From Paraphysoderma sedebokerense (Eukaryota; Blastocladiomycota; Physodermatomycetes; Physodermatales; Physodermataceae): 64,000 nt of DNA. Position 1 is the stretch's first letter. Every line of letters starts with the position of its first letter. Below the pieces are notes generated by a model. It saw only the letters and a list, made by a program, of their open reading frames with translations, ran no database searches and was not told where the DNA came from. The stretch is from contig JAHLJZ010000010.1 in NCBI GenBank assembly GCA_025602915.1, positions 1 through 64,000 on the forward strand, read 5' to 3'. Below, in pieces: positions 11,086 through 21,913 of this stretch. Both the position numbers and the translations under genes were made by a program.

Positions 11086-11554
11086 TATAGTTTGTGACCT
11101 GTATGGGATCCACCATCTTCTTCTGTTTCAATTAGAAGGATGCAGTGACGGTCCAAAATCAAACCTACATCTATTTATTGACTCGGCATAGTAATCAACT
11201 ATTGCACTCCATCTGTGCAGTCAATTTTTCTTTCCAATTCATACAATGAGATATCTTGAAGGAGCTGAACTCGAAGCTGAGACGAGGGAAGTGTGGAAAA
11301 TGTTTGCATTGGACGAATCGGAATGTAAAATTTGGGAAATGGATGATACTCGCGCCGTGGTGGATTCAGATATGAAATCAAAATTATGATATAGTTTGTG
11401 ACCTGTATGGGATCCACCATCTTCTTCTGTTTCAATTAGAAGGATGCAGTGACGGTCCAAAATCAAACCTACATCTATTTATTGACTCGGCATAGTAATC
11501 AACTATTGCACTCCATCTGTGCAGTCAATTTTTCTTTCCAATTCATACAATGAG
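10966..11554 (+). repeat. Tandem duplication of the protease gene's last-exon tail and 3' flank (304-bp offset)
   Basis: A block beginning near 10966 recurs 304 bp downstream from about 11270. The first ~60 bases differ at six sites, then roughly 210 bases are identical through the stop codon and flank, ending TTCATACAATGAG at 11250 and again at 11554. Copy 1 is the coding end of the TYSND1-like gene. Copy 2 has no upstream exons. Confidence 0.93.
11246..11389 (+). pseudogene. Duplicated C-terminal fragment of the TYSND1-like protease, still open, ends in SKL
   Basis: Within the second copy of the tandem duplication an ATG at 11246 opens a 47-residue frame that follows the protease tail (AETREVWKMFALDE, then WEMDDTRAVVDSDMKSKL) and stops at 11387-11389. 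Against copy 1 it has three replacements (W to R, K to E, G to E) and three silent changes. The frame is intact and keeps the peroxisomal SKL, but the catalytic domains are absent. It is most simply a duplication relic. It could also act as an alternative terminal exon or a tiny peptide; nothing in the sequence proves expression. Confidence 0.6.
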
Positions 11555-11880
11555 GATATCTCATTGATTTGAAATCTTCCATCTCCTAAAATTGGATTGC
11601 AATGCCTTAAGGGCTAAAGCACTCTTACGCATTTGCACGGCAGATTCAATCTCGCGTTTTATTCTGAAATTTCATATGATAGCTGGAAAGGATGCATCTG
11701 CAAAAACATATAACTACACACGGTTTACTTAGAGTACAGCCAATGTAATAGGAATCGGCCGTTCATGCATCACTGGCTCAAATTATCAGTCGCCAGTACT
11801 GTTACAAACTATAAAAGAAAAGTGATCCCCTCAATTCCAGGACCATTATTTATATCAGGTACCTACATCTGAAACGAATT
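11390..11880. other. Convergent 3' region between protease and hydrolase genes
   Basis: The first 165 bp are the second copy of the duplicated flank. The rest, 11555-11880, is AT-rich and shows no gene or RNA that I can support. Confidence 0.45.
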
Positions 11881-13292
11881 TTAATCCCTATCTTCGGCAT
11901 CCATACGCTCTTCAAAATCTTCCCAAGCGTGTTTGAAATGACGACGCAAAATTCTGTTGTATTCTTCTTTTTGTTGCATACCGACGGCATGCCCCACTCC
12001 TTCCAAAATGTAGAGTGGAGCGGCTAACATCTTTGAAAGATACAAACTATTGCGATGATGAATCAACTTAAAAATGATCTATCAGTAACGATATTGATCA
12101 AGAAAGTTGACGGTATGAGAATCTATTACCACATCATCAGTTCCTGTGATTACGACGACAGGAATTTTGTTGGATTTGATCGTCATTAAGCGATCTTTCG
12201 AGACATAATGCGTCAAAACCGCGGCGAATTGACCTTTGATACCATTTAATTGCTGGGCAGGGGATGCCGTCAAATTTTGATGGTGAAACTTGAATCGATT
12301 GGATAAATTGTAGAGAATTTTTTTAGTGTTCAGTCTGAAGTCTGAATTCGAGATCCTATAAGGTTAATGCAAACCTCTTCAAGATATTCCTGCATGGTTC
12401 TTGAACCTTCGGGGGCCTCGGATTTTAGAAAACTCTGAATTTGGCAAATTGTTAGAAATCTTTAGTATAGTACATCTATCAATCAAGGAAACATACCTCT
12501 GGGTATAAAATCCTAATTATATTTCGGGTACGGGTGACCAAATTTGGACGGACCACTTGATGAACCGTATTCACAGTCAAAAGTACAGCCCCCCGCATCT
12601 ACGATACAAGCGGTCAGTGTTTGCATTGAGTCAGAAAGAGCGATGATAAATTGATTTATTACCGGTGGAATAGCAAAACCCGCATGGGTAGACGTGAGGG
12701 CGACTGATAGAGTCATTTCGGGATAATTGACTGCAAATTCTTGAGCAATCATTCCACCTTGCGGAAAAGTAATGAGTTTAGATTATACACTGAATCACAA
12801 GAACCGAGTAATCATTCAAACCAACCCATTGAAACTCCCACCACATGTACCTTATCCCAACCCAAATGCTTTACTAAATCGTAAGCGTCCATCGCCATGT
12901 CGCTTGTCCTGTACATCGACATGTATAAATGACAGAGGACTTTGAACGAATAGGACATTCATTGGAGGAATGACAAACCTGTATCTACCAGGAGGAGCGT
13001 CGCTATGTCCGACCCCTCTGTTGTCAAAGGTCACAGCGACGAAATCATCAAACTTTGAGAAATACTCTACTTGAAATTTCCATGCAGATCCGTTCGTATT
13101 TAGACCCATGATGAATAGAATTTTATGTTTCTTCTTCCGAGATTCTTGAATAGTTTGGTCTGACTGTACTGATACTGATTCTCCCGAACCGTCATTCAAC
13201 TTGGTTTTACCTTTGAAGTGAAGTTCATAGTATAAATTGACAGGAGTAGGATTAGGTTCCCTTCGATTTTTTCCAACTGTGACAAACGGCAT
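11881..13292 (-). CDS. Alpha/beta-hydrolase fold protein (332 aa)
   Basis: Seven exons on the minus strand, 13292-12979, 12908-12826, 12757-12663, 12598-12497, 12434-12375, 12288-12130 and 12066-11881. All are phase-consistent. The product has the canonical order: oxyanion strand KILFIMGLNTNGSAW, then VTFDNRGVGHSDAP, the nucleophile elbow GVSMGG with the catalytic Ser, the acid region VVVITGTDDVLIH, and the catalytic His in LEGVGHAVG. All three catalytic elements are therefore present. The substrate cannot be told; family members include esterases, lipases and hydrolases of small esters. The ATG at 13292 is chosen because the fold starts soon after it. No signal peptide is visible, so it is probably cytosolic. 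Confidence 0.9.
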
Positions 13293-14080
13293 GATAGAAT
13301 GATTTGATCGAGTATAACCCACAAAATATGAGCAAAGACACTTGATTTATAGGTACTCTTGTCAGTCCCCGGAAGCTCACAATTCTCCGCCCAGCCAAAG
13401 CTACCATCCAACGTCACGGGTGGCTAGTCCCAATTTAACTATTTTGAGCCCACTTAGTCCACTTGATCAATCATCACAATAGAGCATGCATATTACTAAA
13501 ACTCAATACTGTCAGTTGTCGTCTACTCCCAGACATGATATGAAATCGAGTAGAAAGCACAAGGCAAGACATGTTTACATAACCGTTCATCCTAGTGAGC
13601 AACTCTTACACAGTCGGCTGATTTTTGCGCGCCAACATTCACGGTCAACCAGGGTAGAAGAATTATGGAATTGCTATCTATGTTCGCTTATAATTTGTTA
13701 CTATCTCCAATTAGAAAAACATTCAATGACATATCACTGGTGATCACTCATATCTTCCTATAAGGAAGATAAAAACTTTAGGTTACTCTTTGATCTCGGG
13801 GTTGATGGTGTCAATTGTCAATACGGTCTCCCTCCATTAGATCAGACAATTAAGGCTGAGTTTAAACGCGGAATATATTTGCTACAGTTTACAGCTACCT
13901 ATACAGCATTATTATTGCACAAGTCGTTCGTTTGATTCATCATGTTATCCTTTAAACGTTTTAAACTCGTTTGAATTATAATACCCTAAAGTTTACGTGC
14001 GTGCCCTAGATTTTAAAGAACGTGGAGAAAAAAATACCCGTGGTTGGTATACACATGCAAGAACAAGAAACAACGGGATG
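13293..14080. other. Intergenic region upstream of the hydrolase
   Basis: A 788-bp gap between the hydrolase start and the eIF3g end. It is AT-rich, with no supported gene. It should hold the hydrolase promoter and the eIF3g 3' end; a possible extra eIF3g exon would lie near 14010. Confidence 0.4.
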
Positions 14081-15390
14081 TTAAAAAGGTTTAAGGGTTA
14101 CATACTTTGCCCATTCTGCTCTCAAAATCAAATTAGCGTAACCGTGGCCATCCAAAGCGTTGATAGCTCTCTCGGCGTCATCTTTTCGATGGTAATTGAC
14201 AAAAGCGTAGCCTTTACAGTTTCCGGTTTCGTGATCTTTGGCCAAAAAGCTTCTAGCGACTGAACCGAATACTCGGACGAGTTGTTGTAGATCTTGATCG
14301 GTGGTGTCTTCTGAAAGATTCGAAATTCGAATGGCAAATGTGTCGTCTCCTGGAAATGGATTGATCGAAATGTGTTAAAAGATGTCATTAAACGAATATA
14401 ATCGAATAAAGCTCATATTGATGATTACTTACGTTTCATACTCGATCCTTCGACTTCCTTTCCTGCAGCTCTATCTCTCAACGAAGGAGGAACATATTTA
14501 GCAGGTTTATCACCAGCAGAAGGCGCCTGCACCGGAGCTTCTTCTTTTTCTTCATCGGCCGGTGTTTCCAGTGACGTGGCTCCAGTGACAAGAGTATCTT
14601 TGTACGGACACTTAGAAGTCCAGTGATTTCCGTTACAAATACGACATGAAATGTTTTTGGCGGAGGCGAGTTTGGCTTTGAGTGAGTCGTCTTGTTTGCC
14701 GGCTGCTGCATCCAGAGACTGGTAGATCAAAGTGAAAAAGAGGTGTGATTAGAGGTCCATACTGAATGATTCACTCGTGATGGGTAACGAGATGTTTTAC
14801 CTTTGGATTGGCGGTTAACTTCAAAAATACGGCTTCCCCGACGGAGGTAGTATCGGTATTAGGACCCGGTCCATGACCTTTAGCAGCGCCAAATTTTTTC
14901 CATCTCTATCCAACAACAACCAAAAACCTCAGTCAGCCAAATTGACAATCCACTGAACCCATCCATTCACCTACGAAATGAAAACCCCTCAAAACAAACC
15001 TTTCTCTCGGCAGCAGCTTTTGTCATTCTCTCAGCGTGAGGAACTATTCTAATTTTCCTTGTAACTTTGACTTTCTTTCCATCATCATTAAACCGATACT
15101 CGATCAATGTTTTTGTACCGTCCGGATTCGAAATTGTTTGTGGCGGAGGAAGATTAGATTGTGCTGCATCAAAAGTGAACGAAAAATCATGGAATCGGTT
15201 AAGAGTGTAATCATAAGTTGTTTGGAACACATACAAAATATCAAAGAAAAATCAAGTGATCAATTGAAATCGGTGGCGGCTTGTAGGATCGATAGGCCAA
15301 CGATAACCACATCCTATCACATCCACCGAGAAAGAATGTATTCACAACAAAGAAATATTTACCACCAACTTGATCTGCCCAAGAATCACT
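14081..15390 (-). CDS. TIF35: Translation initiation factor eIF3 subunit G; first exon unresolved
   Basis: Exons found on the minus strand: about 15390-15363, 15163-15000, 14905-14801, 14718-14433 and 14349-14081. The product reads SDSWADQVG near the N-terminus, then PPPQTI...EYRFNDDGKKVKVTR, the CCHC-like knuckle CRICNGNHWTSKCPY, and a C-terminal RRM with RNP2 FAIRISNL and RNP1 GYAFVNY, ending ILRAEWAK. This is the standard eIF3g order. eIF3g joins eIF3i and eIF3b in scanning and reinitiation. The initiator exon lies upstream of 15390 but I could not place it. After WAK the frame either runs on for seven codons to a TAA at 14081-14083, or is cut by a strong GTATGT donor and spliced to a short last exon. 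Confidence 0.88.
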
Positions 15391-16208
15391 ACTCGTTTAC
15401 ATATTATTCCGTTTTTTATAAAAGTATCGATCGCATCGACAGAATCAAAGAGAAAATAAATGACATGTTAGAAAGATAAATGAGATAAGTATGTTAGTGA
15501 TGTGTAAGCTTGAGTTAGTCACAGCGGACTTGAATAACAAAAGACAAAAATAAAGGTTGTTCGTGTGGAGAAACTCGAAAACAAAAGCCAAAAAAGGTAT
15601 AGTCTCGCAGAGAAAATGGAAATGGTCGTACGTTTCTGTCATATTTAATATTGAATTCTGTTGTGATTCTGAGGAATTGGATTGTGGGATGTACAGTAGA
15701 AGATCTGAAGACGGAATATTGTCAAAATGCCAAGTCCACTGGGCAAAACCAACCACAAAAAAATTTGTTCAGACGTCGAGTTGGCCATAGTTTGCTCACT
15801 TTGGGGTAACGACTTTTCGTAGATTTATCGACATTGTAGTGAATGCGCATTACTTTATACAAACATCATAATATAAAATAAACTCTATTTTCATTTGTTC
15901 AGAGAACCATTTGATAATAAACAAAGTAATGAAATGGTTTACAGTTGAGCTATACTAAATGTTTACTTATCGCAGTAATAGGCCAAACGTCACAAGGAGG
16001 AGTAGAAGAAAAAATGAATACACCGAATTGAAATGATTGGGGGGTAGTGTATGAACCTCAAGGTACAAAACCTTGAAAAAAAGAAAGACTTCTAAGAAAG
16101 AGAATAGGTAAAAAAACCCAGCTAAACGACCCAATCATTCACTACCGCCCTGCTTCTATTAGTCCACCGTTCATCTCCTATCTTGTACTCCACACTTCTT
16201 GGGACCCA
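15391..16208. other. Intergenic region holding the unresolved eIF3g 5' end
   Basis: The stretch is AT-rich, with a poly-A-rich portion near 16075-16115. It should contain the first eIF3g exon, its promoter and the 3' end of the C2H2 gene. I see no other gene. Confidence 0.4.
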
Positions 16209-18014
16209 CTACATTACAACTGTCCCGGCTTCATCCATTTCCATTTCAAACTCCACGCCTTCTCCTTCGTCAATCATGGCATTCCGACTTCCCCTGTCAC
16301 TATTACTGTGGCCACTACTGCTTCCAACATCAATTTCTTCGTTATCCTCAATGTCGTCATCATCAATGGTGCCATCGCTCAGTCCACTCAGACCGTCTAT
16401 ATCCACTTCGATTTCGACTTCTGGATCGTCAATATCAGTATCGTCGTTCGAATTCGATGAAGAGGTACGCGGTGACGATAATAGTTCGGAACGGGTCAGA
16501 TCTTTCAACATGGCCGTAGCCTTTGCCTTTGCGGCCCGTTTAGATTTCGGTCGCCCCAACTGGACTGTTGATCTCGATTTATATTTTGTGGAAGAAGAGG
16601 ACACCACATCCAAGTTTGACACTATCTCCGCCATACCAGCCAATCCATTTTCATAAACAGGAGGGGAACGAGAATGACTGTCCTGCATTGACATTTTTGA
16701 GAAATGGGCAACAGTGGGCGATGTGCTAAATAGTGATCTTTTGCGTTCACGCTTACCGGAGGGAACGCTAAGAAGATTGGGGGACGAGTTGAGTGAGGAC
16801 TGTGCCGAGTTAGTCGGGTGATCCATGGAAATCAGAATTTGAGCGGCCTCAAGGAGTTGAACTTGTTGATGTTTAGAGAGCTGCATAGAGCGGAAGGAAA
16901 GTAAGGAGATTTAGCACCGGAAAAAAAAAGCTGATTGTTACTGGCAAAAATAAAACCATACCGATAGTTTACTAGTTTCCTTCCAATATTCGCTGTGTTC
17001 CCACCGATGTTTGTTCAGACAATTCGGATGTTTATAGACTTTGCCACATTCTTCGCAAATATATGTCTTGTCCTTGCCGTTTCCGTCTTTATCCCTATGC
17101 AGCTTGTCCGTCACATCCTTTGAGTACTCCCTCGGCGAAGTTCCAAACGGAGTATACCGTTCCGCAGACTTTGACGATAGCCGCCTGCTTCTAACCGGTT
17201 TCGAGGACGAAGGCAACGTTGCAGACGACGGTGGAGACAACGATGTCGGTGAATTAGGATTTTGAGAAGAGCTAGCCGGAATGGAGAGGTTGAGAGCACC
17301 TGACGAAGATTTTGAGCGAACTCGAGGGCCCCGAGTTGCATAGGACGAAGTATTAGTAGAGAGTGAAGAACTCTGCTGCGCTTGGCCATTGAGGTGAGCT
17401 AAATATGTTGGGTCGTTAAAGGAGGAAGGGGTGGCCGGCGGAACAGGCGGTACCGGGGCAAAACCAATTGATCTCTGAGTGATGGGGATGGGATGGGAGG
17501 AGGAAGGGTGGTAGAAGGAATGATGATCCGACATTGAATGATTGTGGCCAGGCTGCGAGTAGGATGAAGAATAAGAGCCAGCTACTTGATCCGAATGAGG
17601 GTTTTGGCTTCCATTGTAGAATGTAGCGGAAACAGGAGTTGGGGGTTGGGAGTAGCCGATCGTTGAGGCTAATGAATTTGGGGGTGCATTTGGTAAATTA
17701 GGGTAAGAACTGCCGTAGGAAGCGGAATAAGGGGATTTTATATCGTTTGGGTGAGAGTGTTGGATGTTTGGGATAGCGAGCGGAGCGACATTTGAGGGCA
17801 GGGTTGAAGCGGAGAGGGCAGGAGAGGAATTTCTAGAGGACGAGGCGGAAGCAGACTTGTTTGAGGAGGAGGCCGTCGAGTCGTTGAGCGGGACAAAGTG
17901 TGAGTTGGAGTTGTTGTTGCTGTTAATATTAGTGTTGTTGTTGTTGTTGTTGTTGTTACCGGGGAAGAAAGTGTGGACGGGCGGAAAGTTGTTTTGCTGG
18001 GAATGATTTGCCAT
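16209..18014 (-). CDS. Single C2H2 zinc-finger protein, probable transcription regulator (574 aa)
   Basis: Two exons, 18014-16962 and 16880-16209. The N-terminal 270 residues are low complexity: an Asn run encoded by a GTT/AAC repeat, then Ser- and Pro-rich stretches typical of fungal activation or disordered regions. One C2H2 finger lies at about residues 318-345, with CEECGKVYKHPNCLNKHRWEH; the finger continues into SEYWKETSKLS, where the intron falls. After it come LSKHQQVQLLEAAQIL, a basic cluster (GRPKSKRAAKAKA, AT-hook or NLS-like) and a very acidic tail (SNSNDDTDIDDPEVEIEVD). Single fingers with the HRWEH(S/T)EYW signature are known from fungal regulators. DNA targets are unknown. Nuclear location is inferred. 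Confidence 0.82.
17934..17957 (+). repeat. (GTT)8 trinucleotide microsatellite encoding Asn
   Basis: Eight perfect GTT units on the plus strand. Read on the minus strand they encode part of the asparagine run near the N-terminus of the C2H2 protein. Such tracts often vary in length between strains. Confidence 0.95.
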
Positions 18015-19351
18015 TCTGGGTCAGAGAGAGGGGGTTATGTGAGAGTGAGTGAGTGGAGGGAGAGGAGGGCCACCCAATGGGGAGGGGTAGGAAGGGGGGA
18101 GTGGGTAGAGGGTAGTGGAGCAAGGAGGGAATATAGCTAGGTAGAGAGTGGGAGTGGCAAGTGGGAGTGGGAGTGGAAGAGTGGAAATATTTGCAGTTGT
18201 CAGTGGCAGTGAATGAAGGCAAGGCAACGGAGGCAGGGATTGTTTGTGTGCCTGCTCGGGGGTGACTTGTCTGCTGGGTGAGCCACACTTCTTGCTAGGC
18301 AGAGGGAATTCCCCTTTGCCTGGCCTTGCCTGCCCAATGGCCCCATTCTTTGCCCCCGCCCGAGTCCCGCCTGCTGCAACTGCAAACAAATAAAAAAAAA
18401 AAAGAGAAACAGGAACAAGGGCTCGGTGAACCACTGTGAACCTGTGAACCATTCACACTGACAATCCCTCTTGCTGCCCCCACGCGTCCACTCCACTCGC
18501 TCACTGATTGTCCCTCTTGTCCCTCTCATTATCCTCTCGCTCATTCATTAAAACATTAAAACTGCTCTCTTATATTGCATCCCTGGAACAACCAAATTAA
18601 AGATCAGACATCCACTACTTACAAAACAATATCGAAAAGAGCTTTTTGCTTCTTGTTGGCAACTATATACGGCCGATCGATTTTTTCGACGCCATTTTAA
18701 CATCAGCTTGCCTCTAAAGTGGTTGCCACTGGTGGCCTCTTTTCGATGCCATCTATTTCCGCGATATTCGGTACATGGATTCACCTGCGTTCACCAGAGG
18801 ATGATGAGAGTGATATGTCTTATGAGGCGATACCAGGGAACTCGGAGAATGTCGGGTGATGTTATTGGTGACTGCCGCTGGTGGGCGGAAAGCGAAAAAT
18901 GCAATACTCTAAGCATAACCTTATTCAGCCACCGTCCCCACATACCTCCTCCTTAAGATGCAAGGATTCATGCAATTTTAATGTTGGTCATTTTCTTAAA
19001 TGTTCTTTCGCTTGCCAAAGCAGATGAACCAACTATTCGGGGCAACCGACAAGCTAGTTGCTGATCGCCGTGCAAGTCAACGCTGCAGCATTCCTGCGCA
19101 ATAAACACAAATCCTCCATTCATAAATTTGCCAGTGAGTACTGTAATGTCGACTTGAACGGTACCTCCACATCATCATTTCTCGTGAGTTGTCCCCCCAT
19201 CCTCCGTAGACTGTAGTTGACAACGAACAAAACAAAAATTTCACGTGAAACAGTTGCAAAGTGGACAACTGTCTCCTCCCACTTACACTCGACAGACCAA
19301 ACCCTCTAATTCCTGTCTTCTACAATATAAACGAATACTCTATCTACCATC
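18015..19351. promoter_or_regulatory. Divergent promoter region between the C2H2 gene and the REEP/Yop1 gene
   Basis: A 1.3-kb divergent intergenic region. The 500 bp next to the C2H2 gene (about 18015-18540) is strongly purine-rich on the plus strand and pyrimidine-rich on the coding strand, full of GGGAGTGG/GAGTGAGTG-type units, and much higher in GC than the rest of the window. This is consistent with a long pyrimidine-rich 5' leader and core promoter. Open frames inside it are compositional artefacts. No TATA box is obvious. Confidence 0.5.
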
Positions 19352-21210
19352 ATGGAAAAAATTCAAGCTTTCGTCGGTAATTATTCAACAGTTATTCTTC
19401 CTCGCTTGGCATTTTTTTTGGTTTTCCTGCTCTTTGCTTCGTTCTGGCACGAACCTTGCGTGTGGTTGTTTGTGCCCGCTTTATCATCTGGTGAACCAAA
19501 GACAAAAACTTGGAAGCAATTTCCGTCGTCGGTCTATGAATGCTTTTATTGCTTTGTGTCTGCCCTTTTTCTGCTTTCAGACTGAATAGGGAGAAATGTT
19601 ATCTTTCAATTCTGGATAGCCCCGCGTTTGACATCCTTCAGACCGGTCTTTGGCATGACTAGGTGGCATATTTGTGGAATGGAAAAATTGTCAATGAATA
19701 GATGGACAACATATTGCTTCTGTGTATCAACATATTGACTGTCTATTTACCAATTTATTTCAAAATTATTTCGCAATTCGGTCGCTTTTCCACCATGTCG
19801 CACCATTTCGCTATAATCGCAAAACATCCATAAAAACAAAACATATGTCGCTACCTCGAACCTCTCTGTACATTTTATTCTCAAATGATATAAAATACTT
19901 AAATCTGCTGATATCAATCTATGAAAAATGGACTTGACTTCACATTGTTGTATTCGGATGAACCCACTTCGCCCATCGAACTCACCTTGGACTATCGAAA
20001 TTTTCGTCGGGATTGTGGTTTCCATGAAAAAACTCAATTTGTAATCTTTGGTATAAAAGACTCTGTGGATAAAGAATTATCCAAGGTTCAACAATTGAAT
20101 GACCTCGAACGCAAATATGGTCTGTCTTTCCTTCTCCTTTTTGCCTACTGAAAGCTGCCACTACGACGCCACCGCCCTGTACACTAGTAGAACTAACACT
20201 TCACATCTCCTTACCTCCTTTGTATATTATGTTGCTCTTGAAATTATGCAATTCTTTCTTTCTATATGGATTGTTTTGAACAGGCGTCCCGAAAACTTAC
20301 CTCGCCCTCGGAATTTCCGCTGTGACCACAATTCTCATCTTTTTCAACATTGCCGGCGCTTTAATCACCAATTTGGTCGGATTTTTGTATCCCGCATATG
20401 CTAGTTTCAAAGCATTAGAATCCGCAACAAAAGATGACGATGTACAATGGTTGACTTATTGGTGTGTGTTTATTTACTTTTGGGTTACTCTGTTGCATTG
20501 CAGTAAGAATGGCTGCCACCGTTGAGATGTCAATAACAAAAGTTACAAAAGATGTTGGCTGTATCCTGTACTGCTGTTTATTTGATCATTGGGATTAATC
20601 GTATATTTGTTCTATACAGGATTGTCTTTGCTTTCTTCAACATCATTGAATTCTTCACCGATGTCTTATTATACTGGGTAATCTTTCATCTTCACCTCCA
20701 CGCCTCCATTTTATTTCATCTCATCAGAAAGTTTTTACCCTTTCTTTCATACCACCTTCGCCATCCTGTCATAATTGATACCACCGTAGCTCCCAATGTA
20801 CTTTGTCGCCAAAACTGCCATTCTCATGTGGCTTTTCATCCCTCAAACCAAGGTACTATAAACATATACTCATCTCTTGCTAAAAACTCAGACAACTTCG
20901 TACTCAACCATATCCTTCTCCTTTTTCATTAGGGTGCCGTCAAAGTCTACCAACAAGTTTTACGTCCATTTTTACTCGGTTCGTATCTTCACCTCTACCA
21001 CACCATCTTAATTCCCTCAAAACCCCTTCCTCCTCCTCAATCCAGTTTACACTAACCCTCTCATCCCTCTGTTCCCTTTTAATTCCTTTTCCATTACGTG
21101 AACCATATTTCCAAACACTAGAAAACCAGAAGAAAGTAGACCACACCGTCACAAAGATCAAGAAAGCCGCCTCCGATCTCGCTACCCATGTCGACTCAAA
21201 ATCAGATTAA
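19352..21210 (+). CDS. YOP1: REEP5/Yop1 (DP1/TB2/HVA22) ER-membrane-shaping protein, 172 aa
   Basis: Seven exons: 19352-19376, 20060-20119, 20284-20461, 20620-20677, 20790-20852, 20933-20978, 21122-21210. The order is the N-terminal helix (EKIQAFVDSVDKELSK), then YGVPKTYLALG, a first hydrophobic hairpin (FFNIAGALITNLVGFLYPAY), KALES...DDVQWLTYW, a second hairpin (FFNIIEFFTDVLLYW), and the IPQTKGA...VLRPFLL block. A charged amphipathic tail follows. These are the diagnostic motifs of proteins that bend ER tubules with reticulons. The length equals yeast Yop1 closely. Intron 1 is 683 bp, several times longer than the other introns here, and may carry regulatory sequence. Confidence 0.95.
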
Positions 21211-21913
21211 ATTTAATCCACTCAACCTACATTACCCCTCTATAAACAACCACCGTTTATAAAAAAATCCTAAGTTCAATCATTTTAGTTTCCTATTTAC
21301 CTTTTTTTTTGTCCCGTTTCAATACATAATCTGTACTAGACAAGAAAAGTAAAATAACGAAACATCATGATTATCTATCCCTTTTTTTCCCTTTTCCCTT
21401 TTTTTTTCTAAAAGTTTGTAATCGTAAATAATATATCAAACAAAATCTTATCAGTTGCGTTTACCTTCCCTTCCCTTACCTTCCCTTTGTTTTCCCTTGT
21501 TATTTTACTTTTTACTCGTTCCAAGTTGAAGGAAAAAGAAAAGGTACTTGTGCTTCCGTTTTAAGTATTGGGTACTGGGTAGTTTGTATTGATTATATAG
21601 GTTATTTAGGTTACTTGGGATTTTGGATGATAAATATGGATAAAAAGTGTATCGGTATTATAATAATGAATATGAAATTTATTGATATTTGATATATTAT
21701 TTTAAAAGATGATTCCGGATTGAGGTCTATTTTGTAGCAATGTGAACACACTTTTTATAATTTATTAAATAATTGGTTTTAAGTTGGTTTGTTTTTATTA
21801 TCGTCTTGTCTTTATGTTGATAGCACGGGTACCCTGAATCTAGAAATCAACGGCGACGGAAAGACATGGCAGAGTTTTGCGGAAAGTCAAATGGGGATTC
21901 GTATTCTGAAGAT
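21211..21913. other. Convergent AT-rich 3' region
   Basis: Both flanking genes end here. The sequence has homopolymer runs of T and C/T-rich tracts (TTTTTTTCCC, CCTTCCCTTCCC) and is AT-rich toward 21700. It presumably contains both 3' UTRs. No gene is seen. Confidence 0.45.

Noticed and set aside
13486-14070. Possible short genes in the 13.3-14.1 kb gap
   Set aside because: Short frames without splice support, motifs or compositional coding signal.
16183-16656. Plus-strand open frame opposite the acidic tail of the C2H2 gene
   Set aside because: Antisense to an Asp/Ser-rich coding exon, giving an artificial Ser/Leu-rich translation.
18015-18540. Several overlapping open frames on the minus strand upstream of the C2H2 gene
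   Set aside because: The stretch is strongly pyrimidine-rich on that strand, which suppresses stops; translations are Ser/Pro/Leu monotone with no conserved blocks.
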